This document shows, one piece after another, positions 34,275-44,951 of a stretch of 64,000 nucleotides of DNA. The DNA lies in NCBI GenBank assembly GCA_023548195.1, contig JAJHZJ010000421.1, positions 975,357 to 1,039,356 of the forward strand. The letters are read 5' to 3'. Made by a program: the position numbers and the translations under genes. Each line of letters opens with the position of its first letter. Position 1 is the first letter of the stretch. The stretch comes from Bettongia penicillata ogilbyi (lineage: Eukaryota; Chordata; Mammalia; Diprotodontia; Potoroidae). Under the pieces are notes generated by a model that saw only the letters and a program-made list of their open reading frames with translations, was not told where the DNA came from and ran no database searches.

Positions 34275-34332
34275 GACCACACACACGCACATACACACAC
34301 ACACACATGCACACACGTGTGCGCACACACAT
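34275..34332. repeat. (CA)n microsatellite in HAL1 tail
   Basis: CACA/CGCACA run, the counterpart of the TG run in the inverted partner. Confidence 0.9.
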
Positions 34333-35171
34333 ACAGAGCACAGAGTGAATTGAATAGGATGGGACCATATCTTAAAAGAAATTAAGGTAAACGGTGAGAG
34401 AGAAATGCAGTGGGAGAAGAGAGGGTGAAATGGAATGGGGTAAATTATCTCTCATTCAAGAGGCAAGCAAGAGACTTTTTAGTGGAGGGAAAAAGAGGAG
34501 ATCTGAGAGAAAAACATGAAGTTTACCCTCATCACATTCGACTAAAGGAAGGAATAAAATGCACACTCCTTTTGGTATGAAAACCTATCTTACAATACAG
34601 GAAAGTGGGGGAGAAGGGGATAAACAGGGTGGGGGGGATGATGGAAGGGAGGGCAATGGGAGGAGGGAGCAATTTGAAGTCAACACTCTTGGGGAGGGAC
34701 AGGATCAAAAGAGAGAATAGAAACAATGGGGGGCAGGATAGGATGGAGGGAAATATAGTTAGTCTTACACAACACGACTATTATGGAAGTCATTTGCAAA
34801 ACTACACAGATATGGCCTATATTGAATTTCCTGCCTTCCGAAAGGGAATGGGTGGGGAGGGAGGGATGGCGAGAATTTGGAACTCAATGTTTTAGAAACA
34901 ACTGTTGAGTGTTGTTGTTGCTACCAGGAAATAAGTAATACAGTTAATGGGGAATAGAAATTCATCTGGCCCTACAGGACAACAGAGAAGATGAGGACAA
35001 GAGAAGAGAGGGAGCATAGTAGAGAGGGCAGATTGGTGATAGTGGAAATTAGAATGCTCGGTGTATTAGGGTGGGTGGAGGGAACAAATGGGGAGAAAAT
35101 TTGGAACCCAAAATTTTGTGAAAATGAATGTAAAAAAATTAAATAAAAAATTTATATTAAAGGACAAAAAA

Positions 35172-35388
35172 AGAATTCAAAAAGGGATTCAAAAGGACTT
35201 ACTGTAACAGATGAAATTTTAGCTGGTGCTTGAAAGGTAGCCAGTGAAGTTAGGAGGTGGAGATGAGGAGACAGATCATTTCAGGAATAGGGAATAGTCA
35301 AATAAAACATGCAGAGCTGAGAGGTGGAATGTTTTGTTCAAGAAAGAGAAGAAGGCTGATTTACATGGAGGACAGGTTGTGGGGGATA
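35172..35388 (+). repeat. ancient interspersed repeat, part 2 of 3
   Basis: 'gctggtgcttgaaaggtagc', 'cagtgaagttaggaggtgga', 'catgcagagctgagaggtgg' and 'aatgttttgttcaagaaaga' continue the repeat interrupted at 32393. Confidence 0.75.
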
Positions 35389-35930
35389 TTCAAGGAGCAC
35401 TAGCACCTCTGGTATGAGAGTTGCTGAACATTTTTTAGGACTGCTCATCCACCTTTGGTGTCTACCTGATTCACCCAGCTCTCACTTGAGACTACAAGAA
35501 CCTGTAGTATGTGCAGTGGCCACACCCAAATAAAACTGTTTCCTCAGATTGGCTAAACCAGATTAAGGATAATTGACAGACCTGAAACTCATTGGTGAGT
35601 TAGGGGATGTCTACTCCAAGCATGTGATAAATACCCTTGCTGGAATGATGGATAAGAACAATTTGTTCCAATGGTCATGACTGAAGCAGGTGCTGTGGAG
35701 TACTTAGAGCATGATCAGACATCAAAGATGTCAAAGTGCCACTGCATCTTGGGCCATTGCCAGTCATCCTGACTTTTTGTCTTACCACTGGACTTTGATG
35801 ATTGGAAGAGAGAGAGAGGCTGAAGATTTATGCAACTCTAGCTCACTTAAATCCAATTCATGAGCAAGTCAAGGCATCATCCTGTGATTCATTGGTCCCT
35901 TTTGAAAATGGCTAAACTAAAAGAACAACA
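35389..35930 (+). mobile_element. RTE-tailed non-autonomous element
   Basis: The 3' half reads 'catcttgggccattgccagt', 'catcctgactttttgtctta', 'ccactggactttgatgattgg' and 'ggcatcatcctgtgattcat', ending 'tcccttttgaaaatggc...aacaacag'. This matches an RTE-LINE-type marsupial 3' end. A short 'gggata' flanks both sides (35383-35388 and 35931-35936). It splits the old repeat between parts 2 and 3. No coding capacity. Confidence 0.7.
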
Positions 35931-35935
35931 GGGAT

Positions 35936-36395
35936 AAGTATAAAGGTGTAAGAAAATGAAAGTTTAGGAGGAGCTGCAGGTTATTAAGGACTTTGAACAA
36001 CCGAGGATTTTATATTTGATCCTAGAAGTGGAAGGAAACAGTTGGAGCTTATTGAGCAGGAGGGTAACATGATTGGACATGAGCTTTAGAAGATCACTCT
36101 GACAGCCAAGTGGAGGATAAAGTAAAAAGGGGAAGAGACTGGTCACACAAAGTCCAATCAGCATGTTATAGCAATATTGAAGGCATGAGGTGATGAGGGG
36201 CTGTACTAGAGGCTGGCAGTGTCAGAGAAGGGGCCCTAGAGTAGGTTGGTGGCAATGTGAATGAGAAGGAACAGATGAGAGACATAAAGAGATATTTGAT
36301 GTAGATTCACAAGGACAAAGACTGAACATATCATTAGTCTCAAAGAACTGGAATAACAGAGAAATAAATTGAGATCAAATAAATTTTAAGCCTTC
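35936..36395 (+). repeat. ancient interspersed repeat, part 3 of 3
   Basis: 'ggattttatatttgatccta', 'ggagcttattgagcaggagg', 'tgacagccaagtggaggata', 'atagcaatattgaaggcatg' and 'gaggtgatgaggggctgtac' continue the same repeat. The long minus-strand open frame here is fortuitous. Confidence 0.75.
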
Positions 36396-36399
36396 ATGA

Positions 36400-36715
36400 T
36401 TAGGAGAATACCCATACATTAACAGAAATCAGTTAAGTGGAAAGACAATGAAACAAAGAAGCTATCTGAGCACTGATAATGAGCTAACTCCACAGAACTG
36501 CTATGATATCATAAAAAATATGGTTCCAAAACCATACCACAATATCCAGATAAGGTTGAATCTACAAGAAATCATGGTATATTGATTCTGAATACATTTC
36601 CCAAACAGGAGTTTCAGAAATGTTCTAAATAATGAAATGGTCATTGGAATAATTATGTATCTCACAAGATGAAAATTTCAAAAGAATATGTTCAAGTGAG
36701 GAATTCTGGAACAAT
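36400..36715. other. unassigned DNA
   Basis: No gene or repeat recognised. Confidence 0.4.
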
Positions 36716-36719
36716 TGTC

Positions 36720-37195
36720 AACAATTTTAAAATCCTCCACAATCTATCTCCAACTTATCTTTATATTCTTATTTTTCATTATTCATCCTCAAGCATTCTA
36801 TAATCTGTCCTATCCATATTGCATTCATTCACAGCACTTGTCTTTGATGCTTAGAATGTTTTCCTGCCTATATTTTTGCGTTTCAAAATTCTTCTTTCTT
36901 CAAGACACTGCCCTCTTGGAAATTTTTCCTTATGTTCTCAGTAGTATATGCTATCTTCTCCTTCAAAAATATGTATGTATGTATATGTGTATATGTGTGA
37001 GTTGTATATGTATGTGTGTATATATGTGTACATATAAATGCATATATACATATATGTATGTGTGTGCTGTGTTGATCCCCTCATACCCAAAATGGAAGCT
37101 ACTTGGAAACAATTGTTTTACTTTTGTCTATGTATCACTAAGACATTTACCACGGGTTTGCATACCATAGTCTGTACTTGAAAAATATTTAACTT
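36720..37195 (+). mobile_element. L2 LINE 3' region with internal microsatellite
   Basis: 'aatctatctccaacttatct', 'gcttagaatgttttcctgcc', 'aagacactgccctcttggaa' and, after a TATG/TGTA microsatellite (36965-37065), 'tggaagctacttggaaacaa' follow the L2 order. The 151-codon open frame across this block is not a gene: it runs through L2 and the microsatellite. Confidence 0.65.
36965..37065. repeat. TATG/TGTA/TATA microsatellite
   Basis: Alternating TATG and TGTA units inside the L2 copy. Confidence 0.9.
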
Positions 37196-37784
37196 GAAGA
37201 GAATGAAATCAGTTTTAATAACTTAAACTTATGTGCCTTCCTCATAAAGGCACACTGACAACATAGATCATTGCCATTATGTTTTTAAAAGATCCACTTT
37301 ATATATAGACAGTCTTTATGAAGTGATTTTAGAAATGCTAGAAAGATTTGATGTGTGCATTAAGAAAGAAAAGAGTAGACACTGAGTCTGAATGAAAGGG
37401 AAGGTTCTAGCCCAAAAATGTATAACTAAGACATTAGCTGAAATCTAAAAGTGCAATGACAACATAAAGGCATTATTTTTTTATTTGACTCAAGCAAGTA
37501 TAGGTGAAGGGCCAGGCAGCATAAGATGGTCAGGTAAAATTAAAACAACTTTTCTATAAGCTATCTAGGGTTTTCAAAAAGGACTCTAGAAATTGACATA
37601 CTAAATTTATGTCATGCCTTTCCTGAAATTAATTGAGAAATTGACATAAGAACGATTACCTATATGGGTATGAATTCCAGAGAAGTCACAAAGATGCTGT
37701 CAAATATATTCCAATAGGCAGCAAATGAACCTTACTTGCAACCATAAATCATTAATCTTTAATCACCAGCCAATTCCTCAATAA
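37196..37784. other. unassigned DNA
   Basis: No gene or repeat recognised. Confidence 0.4.
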
Positions 37785-38075
37785 GCTCACTGGCATGGAA
37801 ACTGTAAGATACTCAAAGGATAGTCCTAGCAAATCTGGCATGCATGATTGGCTTGCGTGTTTAATTACTGTTTATGCTTCAGCAGGATCCACACATTTGT
37901 ATGTAATAAATAGAACACTGTCATGGTGTCCAGATGGTTTCAGACTCACGGCCTCGGGAGTATGTTTGAAGATTATAGGACTGATTTACTCGCAGTTCAC
38001 ACTGGCTCTATTGCCGAAAATCATGCTAATAGCATATGTTCCTGAGGCTATGTCATTGCAAAAATAATTCTACTA
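37785..38075. other. candidate conserved non-coding element
   Basis: A non-repetitive block that stands out in the AT-rich, CpG-poor surroundings. It keeps several CpGs (ttgcgtg, tcacggcctcggg, actcgcag, gccgaaa) and dense factor-site-like words (TTTAATTACTG, GCATGCATG, CAGGATCC). A 90-codon plus-strand open frame (starting METVRYSKDSPSK) spans it, but there is no splice or upstream context, and its composition is not convincingly protein. I favour conserved regulatory DNA over a gene. Confidence 0.45.
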
Positions 38076-38261
38076 TAAGGACAAATACCTTTAAAGATAT
38101 GTGCTTTTCTCTAGACTCTTTTTAGAAAAACTCCAAAGATATTTTGGGAATGGAATTGCAAATATACATGACATATGGGTTTTTTATTTGTTTTCTTTTC
38201 ATCCAAATAAGAGTATCTAGAATTTATATAGCATTGTAAGGTTTGTAAAGTGATATTCATG

Positions 38262-38326
38262 CATATATACATACATACATTCATGCATACCTGTATGTAT
38301 GAATGTATGTATGTATACGCACATAC
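38262..38326. repeat. CATA/TATG microsatellite
   Basis: Imperfect inverted arrangement of CATA and TATG units that could fold back on itself. Confidence 0.8.
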
Positions 38327-38332
38327 AAATAA

Positions 38333-38805
38333 ACAGTTCTCACTTTACATAGGTAGATCATTCTACAGACCTCTATGTAAAACAATTTTTACTAATGTGA
38401 GTGAGATAGTTTAGGGTTAGAGTTGGAGTGTGACAGTTAGGGTTAGGTTTAGGATTATAGTCAGTTAGGGTTAGGGTTAGAGTGAGAGGTAAAGTTAGGG
38501 TTAGGGATAGATTTTGCCCTTACCTATCCATTTCACTTAGCCTACATAGCAAAGGCATACACAATATAATATATTTATGCAAGTCTTAAAATATACTAAA
38601 ATGCAGAATTATTAAATACTCTGCCATGACAATAAATCAAACTGTGAAATGAAAGGTAAAGTTAATGATAAAGTATGAGTAGTACTACACATCAAATTTA
38701 ACATAGGTATGAAGTATGTTGCCACTCCCTGCGCACTGCACTTTCTCACTGGTGGTTTGCTGAAATTTCTTTCAAAATCAAATGTGCATGGTAAGTAAGA
38801 ACTGT
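38333..38805. mobile_element. TIR-flanked non-autonomous DNA element (probable)
   Basis: The left end 'acagttctcactttacat' and the right end, reverse-complemented, 'acagttcttacttaccat' agree at 15 of 18 positions. The span is about 470 bp, with no coding capacity, and it encloses a telomere-repeat-like cluster. The left interior ('cattctacagacctctatgt', 'aaaacaatttttac') recalls Tigger/mariner-type ends, but the family is not established. No sure target duplication was found, and microsatellites abut both ends. Confidence 0.5.
38408..38510. repeat. interstitial telomere-like repeats (TTAGGG variants)
   Basis: Six exact TTAGGG units plus variants (TTAGAG, TTAGGT, TTTAGG) in about 100 bases, separated by diverged spacers. 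It is internal, with ordinary DNA on both sides, so it is not a chromosome end. Confidence 0.85.
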
Positions 38806-38880
38806 CTGTATGTGTGTATGTATGTGTGTGTGTGTATCTTTGCTTAAAAACATAAATATGTTTGTATGTATGTAGTTATC
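38806..38880. repeat. TGTA/TGTG microsatellite
   Basis: Runs of TGTATG and TGTG units following the right terminal repeat. Confidence 0.7.
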
Positions 38881-39340
38881 CCTTCCACATCAGGTGAGTT
38901 AAGGCAGTGATTTACCCATAGTACAGAAAAACTGCTTAAAATTTTAGGCCCTCTCTTCATTCTACAGAAGTTTGAATTTTTTTTCTTTTTTAATGGGGTG
39001 TTTATATAGTACATTATTGTAAAATTTGAGTTGATATTATAAAATACAACATATGTATTTTGTGCATTTTGGAGTTTCTAAACTTTTTATGTGTCATCTG
39101 TTGGCCTTCGCATGTTGCCTGTGGCTTCCACAAAATTCCCCCAAAATTGGTTTTTAATTTCTCATGCCAACCCATAGCAAAATGAAACAACAATGGGGAA
39201 AGTTGTGATATGGAAGGAATAAGTTTATGGATGTACATAAGTATGTGATTGCATATAATATGTTTTTACAAACACATACATATAATATATGAATACACAT
39301 ATTACCTAAATAGAAATTCACACAAAGCAATAAGTTAGGG
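38881..39340. other. unassigned DNA
   Basis: No gene or repeat recognised. Confidence 0.4.
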
Positions 39341-39344
39341 TTGT

Positions 39345-39487
39345 TAAGTATTTTAAGTATTTTCATCCCCATTTTGCAAATTCTTGCCAATGATTTCACA
39401 GCAAGTAACTGGTAGAGTCAGGATTCGGGAAGACGGGTCCCTGCCAAGTTCACGCTCTATCTATTCTGTCAAGCTGCTTCCCTTAGA
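39345..39487 (-). mobile_element. MIR-family SINE fragment
   Basis: 'catccccattttgcaaattc', 'tagagtcaggattcgggaag' and 'cacgctctatctattctgtc' are a reverse MIR/CORE-SINE order. Confidence 0.75.
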
Positions 39488-39784
39488 AAACATGGGAAAG
39501 GAGAGAAAGACAATTTGCCCAAAGTTCATATAATTACTTTTGTGATGTTTCAGTGATTCTTAGGGAAAATCGTAATTCTAACATAAAAAATTTGAATGCA
39601 TGAAGAATCATAGTCTAACATAGCAGATATCACCTGTAATGTTTACATTATAAACCAAACACATGACACAATAAGAAAGTTATGGGATAGTTGATACTAA
39701 TATGTTACAATTTCACTGTTTTGTAAAAATGTTTTTAAACTTTAAAATACTAGATTTTTTAGACAGAGAGTGAATAAATTGCCT

Positions 39785-40010
39785 GGGCTGGTCTGGAGTC
39801 AGTAAGACTCACCTTCCTGAATTCAAATCCAGCTTCAGACATTTGCTAGACCCTGGGCAAGTCACTTAACCCTGTTTATCTCAGTTCTCTCATCTGTAAA
39901 ATGAGCTGGAGAATGTAAAGTCAAACTACTCCAGTATCTCTGCCAAGAAGACCCCAAATGAGGTTTTAGTCAGACATGACTGAAAAATGGCACGAACAGT
40001 GGGTCATGAG
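39785..40010 (+). mobile_element. marsupial CORE-SINE
   Basis: 'tctggagtcagtaagactca', 'gaattcaaatccagcttcag' (B box), 'ccctgggcaagtcacttaac' (CORE), 'aatgagctggagaatgtaaa' and 'ggttttagtcagacatgact' in order. Same type as the inverted copy at 23570. The tRNA-like first part is incomplete. Confidence 0.88.
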
Positions 40011-40712
40011 AAGAAGAGAAAAAAGTCTAGGTTTCTGTTATCTTGATCATTCAGGTCCTAAGTGTACAAGGACAGATCATTAAATTGTAGATTTTTAAAG
40101 TCCATGGGAGACATTCAAACTATTGCTGCCTAAGAACAGCAGAACTATTTCTGTTGCAGATGCTGGAAAAATAATAAGACCATTTACAGGTGTTTTGTTG
40201 AAAAGATTATTCTAAGTATTCAGCTTATTTGAAAGGATTTTGAAAATCACGTATAAATAACAACTCAGGTGAGTTAACCAATGTGCATATAGAATAACAT
40301 TAACAACTGAAAGGAACATATGTGAATAGCCTTAATTATTTTCAGGTAGGAACTTAAACCAAGGTGCAGGAGACCATGTCTACAATTGTGTTTCCCTTTC
40401 TACACGTAGCTGCTTTCTCATAAAGAGATGCTGGAGAAGGAAATCATCTCCTTCTTCCTACATTTTTTCCTCCTTTCTTTTCTTCTTTAGTTTTTCCTCA
40501 CATCTTTCTCTTCCCCAAATATTCCAAATAACTTAGAGACGGTTCAAAATTTTCTCTAGAAAATTGTCTAATAATAATTTACCTTTTTATAATCCTTAGA
40601 TCTTGATTTAATTAAATAGGTCATCTGCTATTTTAAAATCATCTCACTAAATAAACTATGGTGCTGGGCAGCTCCTTAGAATTTATTGAGTAGAGGGCAA
40701 TAATAATATGTC
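40011..40712. other. unassigned DNA
   Basis: No gene or repeat recognised. Confidence 0.4.
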
Positions 40713-40714
40713 TT

Positions 40715-40905
40715 CATTACTTTGTAAGACTTAGAATTTAGTACTAGAACAGACATGAAAGGTCTTCCTGTTCATTCTCATTTTATAGATGAACAAACTA
40801 AGGCTCAATAAGTGAAAGTGACTTTAGTCACAAAAATAATAATTAGTATAGCTGGGGTTGAATTTAGGATCTCTGATGCCAAATACAGTGGCTTTTCACC
40901 AAAAT
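40715..40905 (-). mobile_element. MIR-family SINE fragment
   Basis: 'ctcattttatagatgaacaa', 'actaaggctcaataagtg' and 'gttgaatttaggatctctga' in reverse MIR order. Confidence 0.65.
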
Positions 40906-41084
40906 TCTTTGAAATCTGTTATTACATAATAATTTACATTGTATCATTACATTTTCCCGTGAATTATATTGACGGATGTGGGATATACTATGTTTTTCCT
41001 TCAAGAACAAACAAAATGAATTCAATTTTTTCCTAAGAAAATATATATTTAAATTCAACAATTTGTATTTAGGAGAACTTTTTA

Positions 41085-41190
41085 ATTATGTTGTACATAT
41101 AACATGTTTATAATATAATACATAATTATATGTAATTATATAATATACATATACATAATATAATATACATATAACACATAATTCACCTGT
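41085..41190. repeat. AT-rich ATAT/ACAT repeat
   Basis: Imperfect TATAAT/ATACAT units with strong self-complementarity. Confidence 0.75.
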
Positions 41191-41680
41191 TTTCATAAAA
41201 ATCATACAACTTGTTATTCAGATGTTTCCAAGAAATAGTAGATCTGGGAGAGGTAATATCTATCTTATGCATGCACTGCGAAGTGAGATTTGGGAGAAGG
41301 GGTAATAGTGATTTCTGGATACCTTGTGGGAGAGTGTAGCAGGGATAAAGAAAAGGAATCAATGAAGTCCACAAAACATTTAAAGAAAGAAAGCAAAGCA
41401 GTCTTTCTTGAAGCTATTTCCAATAGACTAGGGTTCGTATACAAATAAGTCCCACAGCAGGAGATTTGAGAAACAATGCTATTCAGAATATAATTAACTG
41501 TGGTAAAATTCAAAGGAGTTTCATGTTAAGAGTTAACTAACTAAATGCAAGTCCTCAATGTTTAATTTAATTTTTGCATCTGAATGTATTTGGCTCCCCA
41601 TTAAATAAAACACAAGGTAAAGTAGCCAGGCCTGCAAACGTTTTATATAATTTAAAAATAAGCATGTTTTCCTACTGTAT
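41191..41680. other. unassigned DNA
   Basis: No gene or repeat recognised. Confidence 0.4.
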
Positions 41681-41681
41681 T

Positions 41682-41955
41682 GATAGAATGGCATAGTGAT
41701 AAAAGTCCTGGCTTTGGAGACAGTTGAAATGTGGCTTGGAACTTTGTCTATAATATTTGCTAGTTGTATAATTATGAACTAGTCTCTTAACCTCTGTGAA
41801 TTTCACTTTCTTCTTCCATAAAATGGACATCATAATGCCTGCAGTACTAACTTCAGAGGGCTGTTGTGAACTTTAAATAAGGAAGCATATGGAAAAACAT
41901 TTTTCAAACCACAAAGCACTGAATTGTTTGTTATTATTATTTATTACATTGCTAT
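41682..41955 (+). mobile_element. MIR SINE, near full length
   Basis: 'gatagaatggcatagtgata', 'cctggctttggagacagt', 'tttcactttcttcttccata', 'ggctgttgtgaactttaaat' and 'aaaccacaaagcactgaat' follow the MIR order. Confidence 0.82.
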
Positions 41956-42535
41956 TTTGATGACTACTACTGCTAAATATCATCTCATTCTTTTCATCTT
42001 TTTTGACAGGATTCAGAAATTAATGGTTCAAAGACAAGGTATTATTCTACTATTATATTTTTGATTTAATGTTCTGCATATTACTGCACAGATGGATGGA
42101 ATGATTGCTTTTGGTAATTAAATCAACATCTTGGGATCTATACGCATATCCTCTAGAATGACTGTAAGTATCTTTGTAACAACTCCAGTAGCAAACAAGA
42201 TGGTAAAGATGACATAGATTTCAACCTGCTCTAATATAGTTTGGATTTCATCTTCCAGATGTCTTTATTTTTGAAAGTTTTGCATGCCACATAATTTGAT
42301 GATTATGAGTAATTTTTAGGGCAGAATTTATTTTAAAATTTTATTTTTGGAATTTTACGGATGAGTAATTTACTATTATTATTGCCATTTAGACCTATAT
42401 ATTATATAATTGAAATTATTCATAGTTAAGTATCAGACAAAATAGACCTACATTTATGCAATGCATTTGTGTAGCACAGATGAGGTAAAATTATTAACTA
42501 CCATGAAGCTTGCAATCAATTCATTTAATAAGTTC
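41956..42535. other. unassigned AT-rich DNA
   Basis: No gene or repeat recognised. Confidence 0.4.
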
Positions 42536-42539
42536 ATTT

Positions 42540-43140
42540 AGCAAATGAGGATAAGGGGTTAAAGAGAAATTATAGAGACCAGGAAGAATAATAAGCTACT
42601 CTGAAAGAAGTAGATTTATGGGAGGTTATAATCCTGCACTGTCATCCTGTCCCATCTACAATACTCAGTGCACAGAGTCATGGTTTAAGAAGGACTTTAA
42701 TAAGCTAAAGATCATCCAGAGGAAGCCAACCAGGTTGATAAGGTGGTCTTGAGCTCGTGTTATATGAGAATTCTTTGAAGACACTGAAAATATTTAACCT
42801 GGAGAAGAGAAGATTTTGGAGGGATGTGATGGCTGCCTTTCAGTATCTAAAGCTATCCTTTGAAAAATGGATAAGACTTTTCTATTTGATCCCAGAGGAC
42901 AGAACATAGAACAATGGGTTGGATTTGCAAAAACACAAAAATAGGCTTGTTATCAGAAGAAAATAAACACTTCCTAATAATTAGAGCATCAACATAGGAT
43001 GATTGCCATGGGAGGTAATAGGTCGGCCCTCTTTGAAATTTAATGAACAACAATATCAAAACTTGTCAAGTATATTATTCTGGGTATCCCCTTCAAGTAT
43101 GGATTAATTTAAGTGACCATTGATATTCCTCACACTTCTA
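42540..43140 (+). mobile_element. CR1/L3 LINE 3' region
   Basis: 'aatatttaacctggagaaga' is the signature CR1/L3 phrase. It is followed by 'tggctgcctttcagtatcta', 'tgatcccagaggacagaaca', 'cacttcctaataattagagc' and 'ttgccatgggaggtaatag', the known 3' order. No frame is open. Confidence 0.82.
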
Positions 43141-44465
43141 AAATTATGTGATTTTGTTCATTTTTAAAAGTCTCCATAATGTGCACAATGCTTATATTTA
43201 TTCATCAGCCAAGTAACTGTTATCTCTGCAGATTGTCCCCCTCCTTAGATAGTAGAAGGTAAAAGCTCAAACAATACCACTCCATTTGACAAGTCATTAA
43301 AAGAAGGGAAGTGACCTATAAAAAACTGGAAGCAGACCTTATTTGAAGAAAATGCATAAAAAGACTATTTCTTTTGCACTTGATGATACTGAAATGTTAG
43401 GGAACATCCTCTTTTGGATCACTCTCCTTCTCTCCCATTAGTACTTGTAGTTTGTGCTCCCAGAAGACAACTGACTTGCTTCTCATTCCTCTAGAAGGAA
43501 ATCTAATAGGCTGCTACTCTTAAGCCTATCATTCATTAGCCCTTACTAGCATGCTTTGATTATCAGGCATTATCTTCATTAGTTTTTAGTAAAATACATT
43601 TACAGTGGTAAAGTCAAATGGGATAAAACATTTTCTGACAAAAAATCTTGGATACATTGCCCCCTCCAAAACATAGTAACTGTAACACAAAGAAAGAACG
43701 TTGTTGTGAAACGCATGTGCAAAGGGCATCAACCAACGAATAAACTCGCAACTACTTGTTACAGGACAAAGTTTCTTGAGTCTAAAGACAATGTTCGTTT
43801 CTGGTTCAAGGAATCATATTTCTTGACAATGCTTCCTCCCACATATGGTTATCATTCTATAATCATCTATGTCTATGTTTATCATTTTTTTTCCTGGGTG
43901 GATCTCTTTCTACTCCAAGTTAGGTGTGGTATTTTATGTTGTTTCCTTCTCTGCAAAAATATTGTCAGTGGAAAGGAGAGGTCGAGGGGTGAGGGGGGTT
44001 GCGGGGAGATTATCTCCTAGACCACAGAATGGTCCTAGACCATAGGACTTGATCAAACTGAAATCTTTCACTGCTATGTCACACCCCTCTAGACTGAGTT
44101 CACAGAAACTGCATAGGTCCAATATGCATGACTGACCTTCACATCAATTACAAAAATTTCATTCTTGGTCCAAAAAAAGGAGTTTCGTACCTCATAAAGA
44201 GATCATAAGCAAAGTATAAAGAATCTTGTCTCAGCATTTAAAACTTCATCCTGTCAATTTATTGGCAGATTAAAGTGGGAAAAGAATATAAATAATGCTT
44301 TGTCTTCATAGATCATTTTTAGGAATGTTGGATAGAAATGTTTCTCCTATATTAATAACAAAAGGGGCAGAAGATAATTGACCTGTGACAAAAAGTTGGA
44401 GGATGTAAGGATCTACAGAAAGGTCTAAGTACCACTGAACATTTGGGATTAAGGAACAAATAAAG
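43141..44465. other. unassigned DNA with a CpG-bearing patch
   Basis: No named repeat. 43695-43815 keeps several CpGs (gaacgttg, gaaacgcatg, caacgaataaactcgc, gttcgttt) unlike its surroundings. The 104-codon open frame over it (43706-44020) has no supporting context. Confidence 0.4.
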
Positions 44466-44480
44466 GTATGAGATTTTCTT

Positions 44481-44937
44481 TTTTATAATTAATTAATTTA
44501 TTTTTAGTTTTCAACATTCACTTCCATAAGATTTTGAGTTTTGAATTTTCTTCCCCACCTTCTCCTCCCCCCTCCCCAAGATGGTATGCAATCTGATATA
44601 GGCTCTACTTATACATTCATATTAAACATATTTTCACATTAATCATGATGTAAAGAATTAGAAATAATGGGAGGAACCACAAGAATGAAGAAACAAAAAA
44701 AGTAACAAAAGAAAAGTAGAGGAAATAATATGCTTTCATATGTATTCCTATGTATCCCAAGTTCTCTCTGTGGATGTGGATGGCATTTTTCATCATGAGT
44801 CTTTTGGAGTTGTCTTTGATTCTTGCATTGCTGAGAAGAGATAAGTCTGTCAAAGTCAGTCATTCCACAACGTGGCTGTTAATGTGCACACTACCCTCCT
44901 GGTTCCTGGTTCTGTTCATTCCACTCACCATCAGTAA
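44481..44937 (-). mobile_element. 5'-truncated L1 3' end, inverted
   Basis: Flanked by a perfect 14-bp duplication TATGAGATTTTCTT (44467-44480 and 44938-44951). On the plus strand it starts T-rich (the poly-A tail), then 'tttgagttttgaattttctt', 'atatgctttcatatgtattc', 'tcatcatgagtcttttggag' and 'ggttctgttcattccactca', the inverse of the L1 3'UTR and ORF2 end. Confidence 0.92.
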
Positions 44938-44951
44938 TATGAGATTTTCTT

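Larger units (their letters stand above)
32394..35171 (+). mobile_element. full-length HAL1, plus strand
   Basis: It starts 'ggggggaggagccaagatgg', with a 5'UTR of about 670 bp, ORF1 at 33064-34143, then a tail with a CA-rich microsatellite, purine-rich DNA ('ggaatggggtaaattatctc') and 'aaaattttgtgaaaatgaat' before an A-rich end. No ORF2 is present. The flanking duplication is short or decayed ('agaattaata' before, 'agaattcaaa' after). The older repeat resumes directly on the far side, which independently proves insertion. It is oriented head to head with the minus-strand HAL1 at 29249. Confidence 0.92.

Noticed and set aside
36715..37170. 151-codon plus-strand frame
   Set aside because: It runs through an L2 3' end and a TATG microsatellite (YVCMYMCICV-type residues).
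37795..38067. 90-codon frame as a small protein gene
   Set aside because: No splice context, no domain and unconvincing composition. The block is better explained as possible conserved non-coding DNA, but a check for codon periodicity is worthwhile.
38408..38510. true telomere or chromosome end
   Set aside because: Only six exact units, degenerate, and ordinary DNA continues on both sides.
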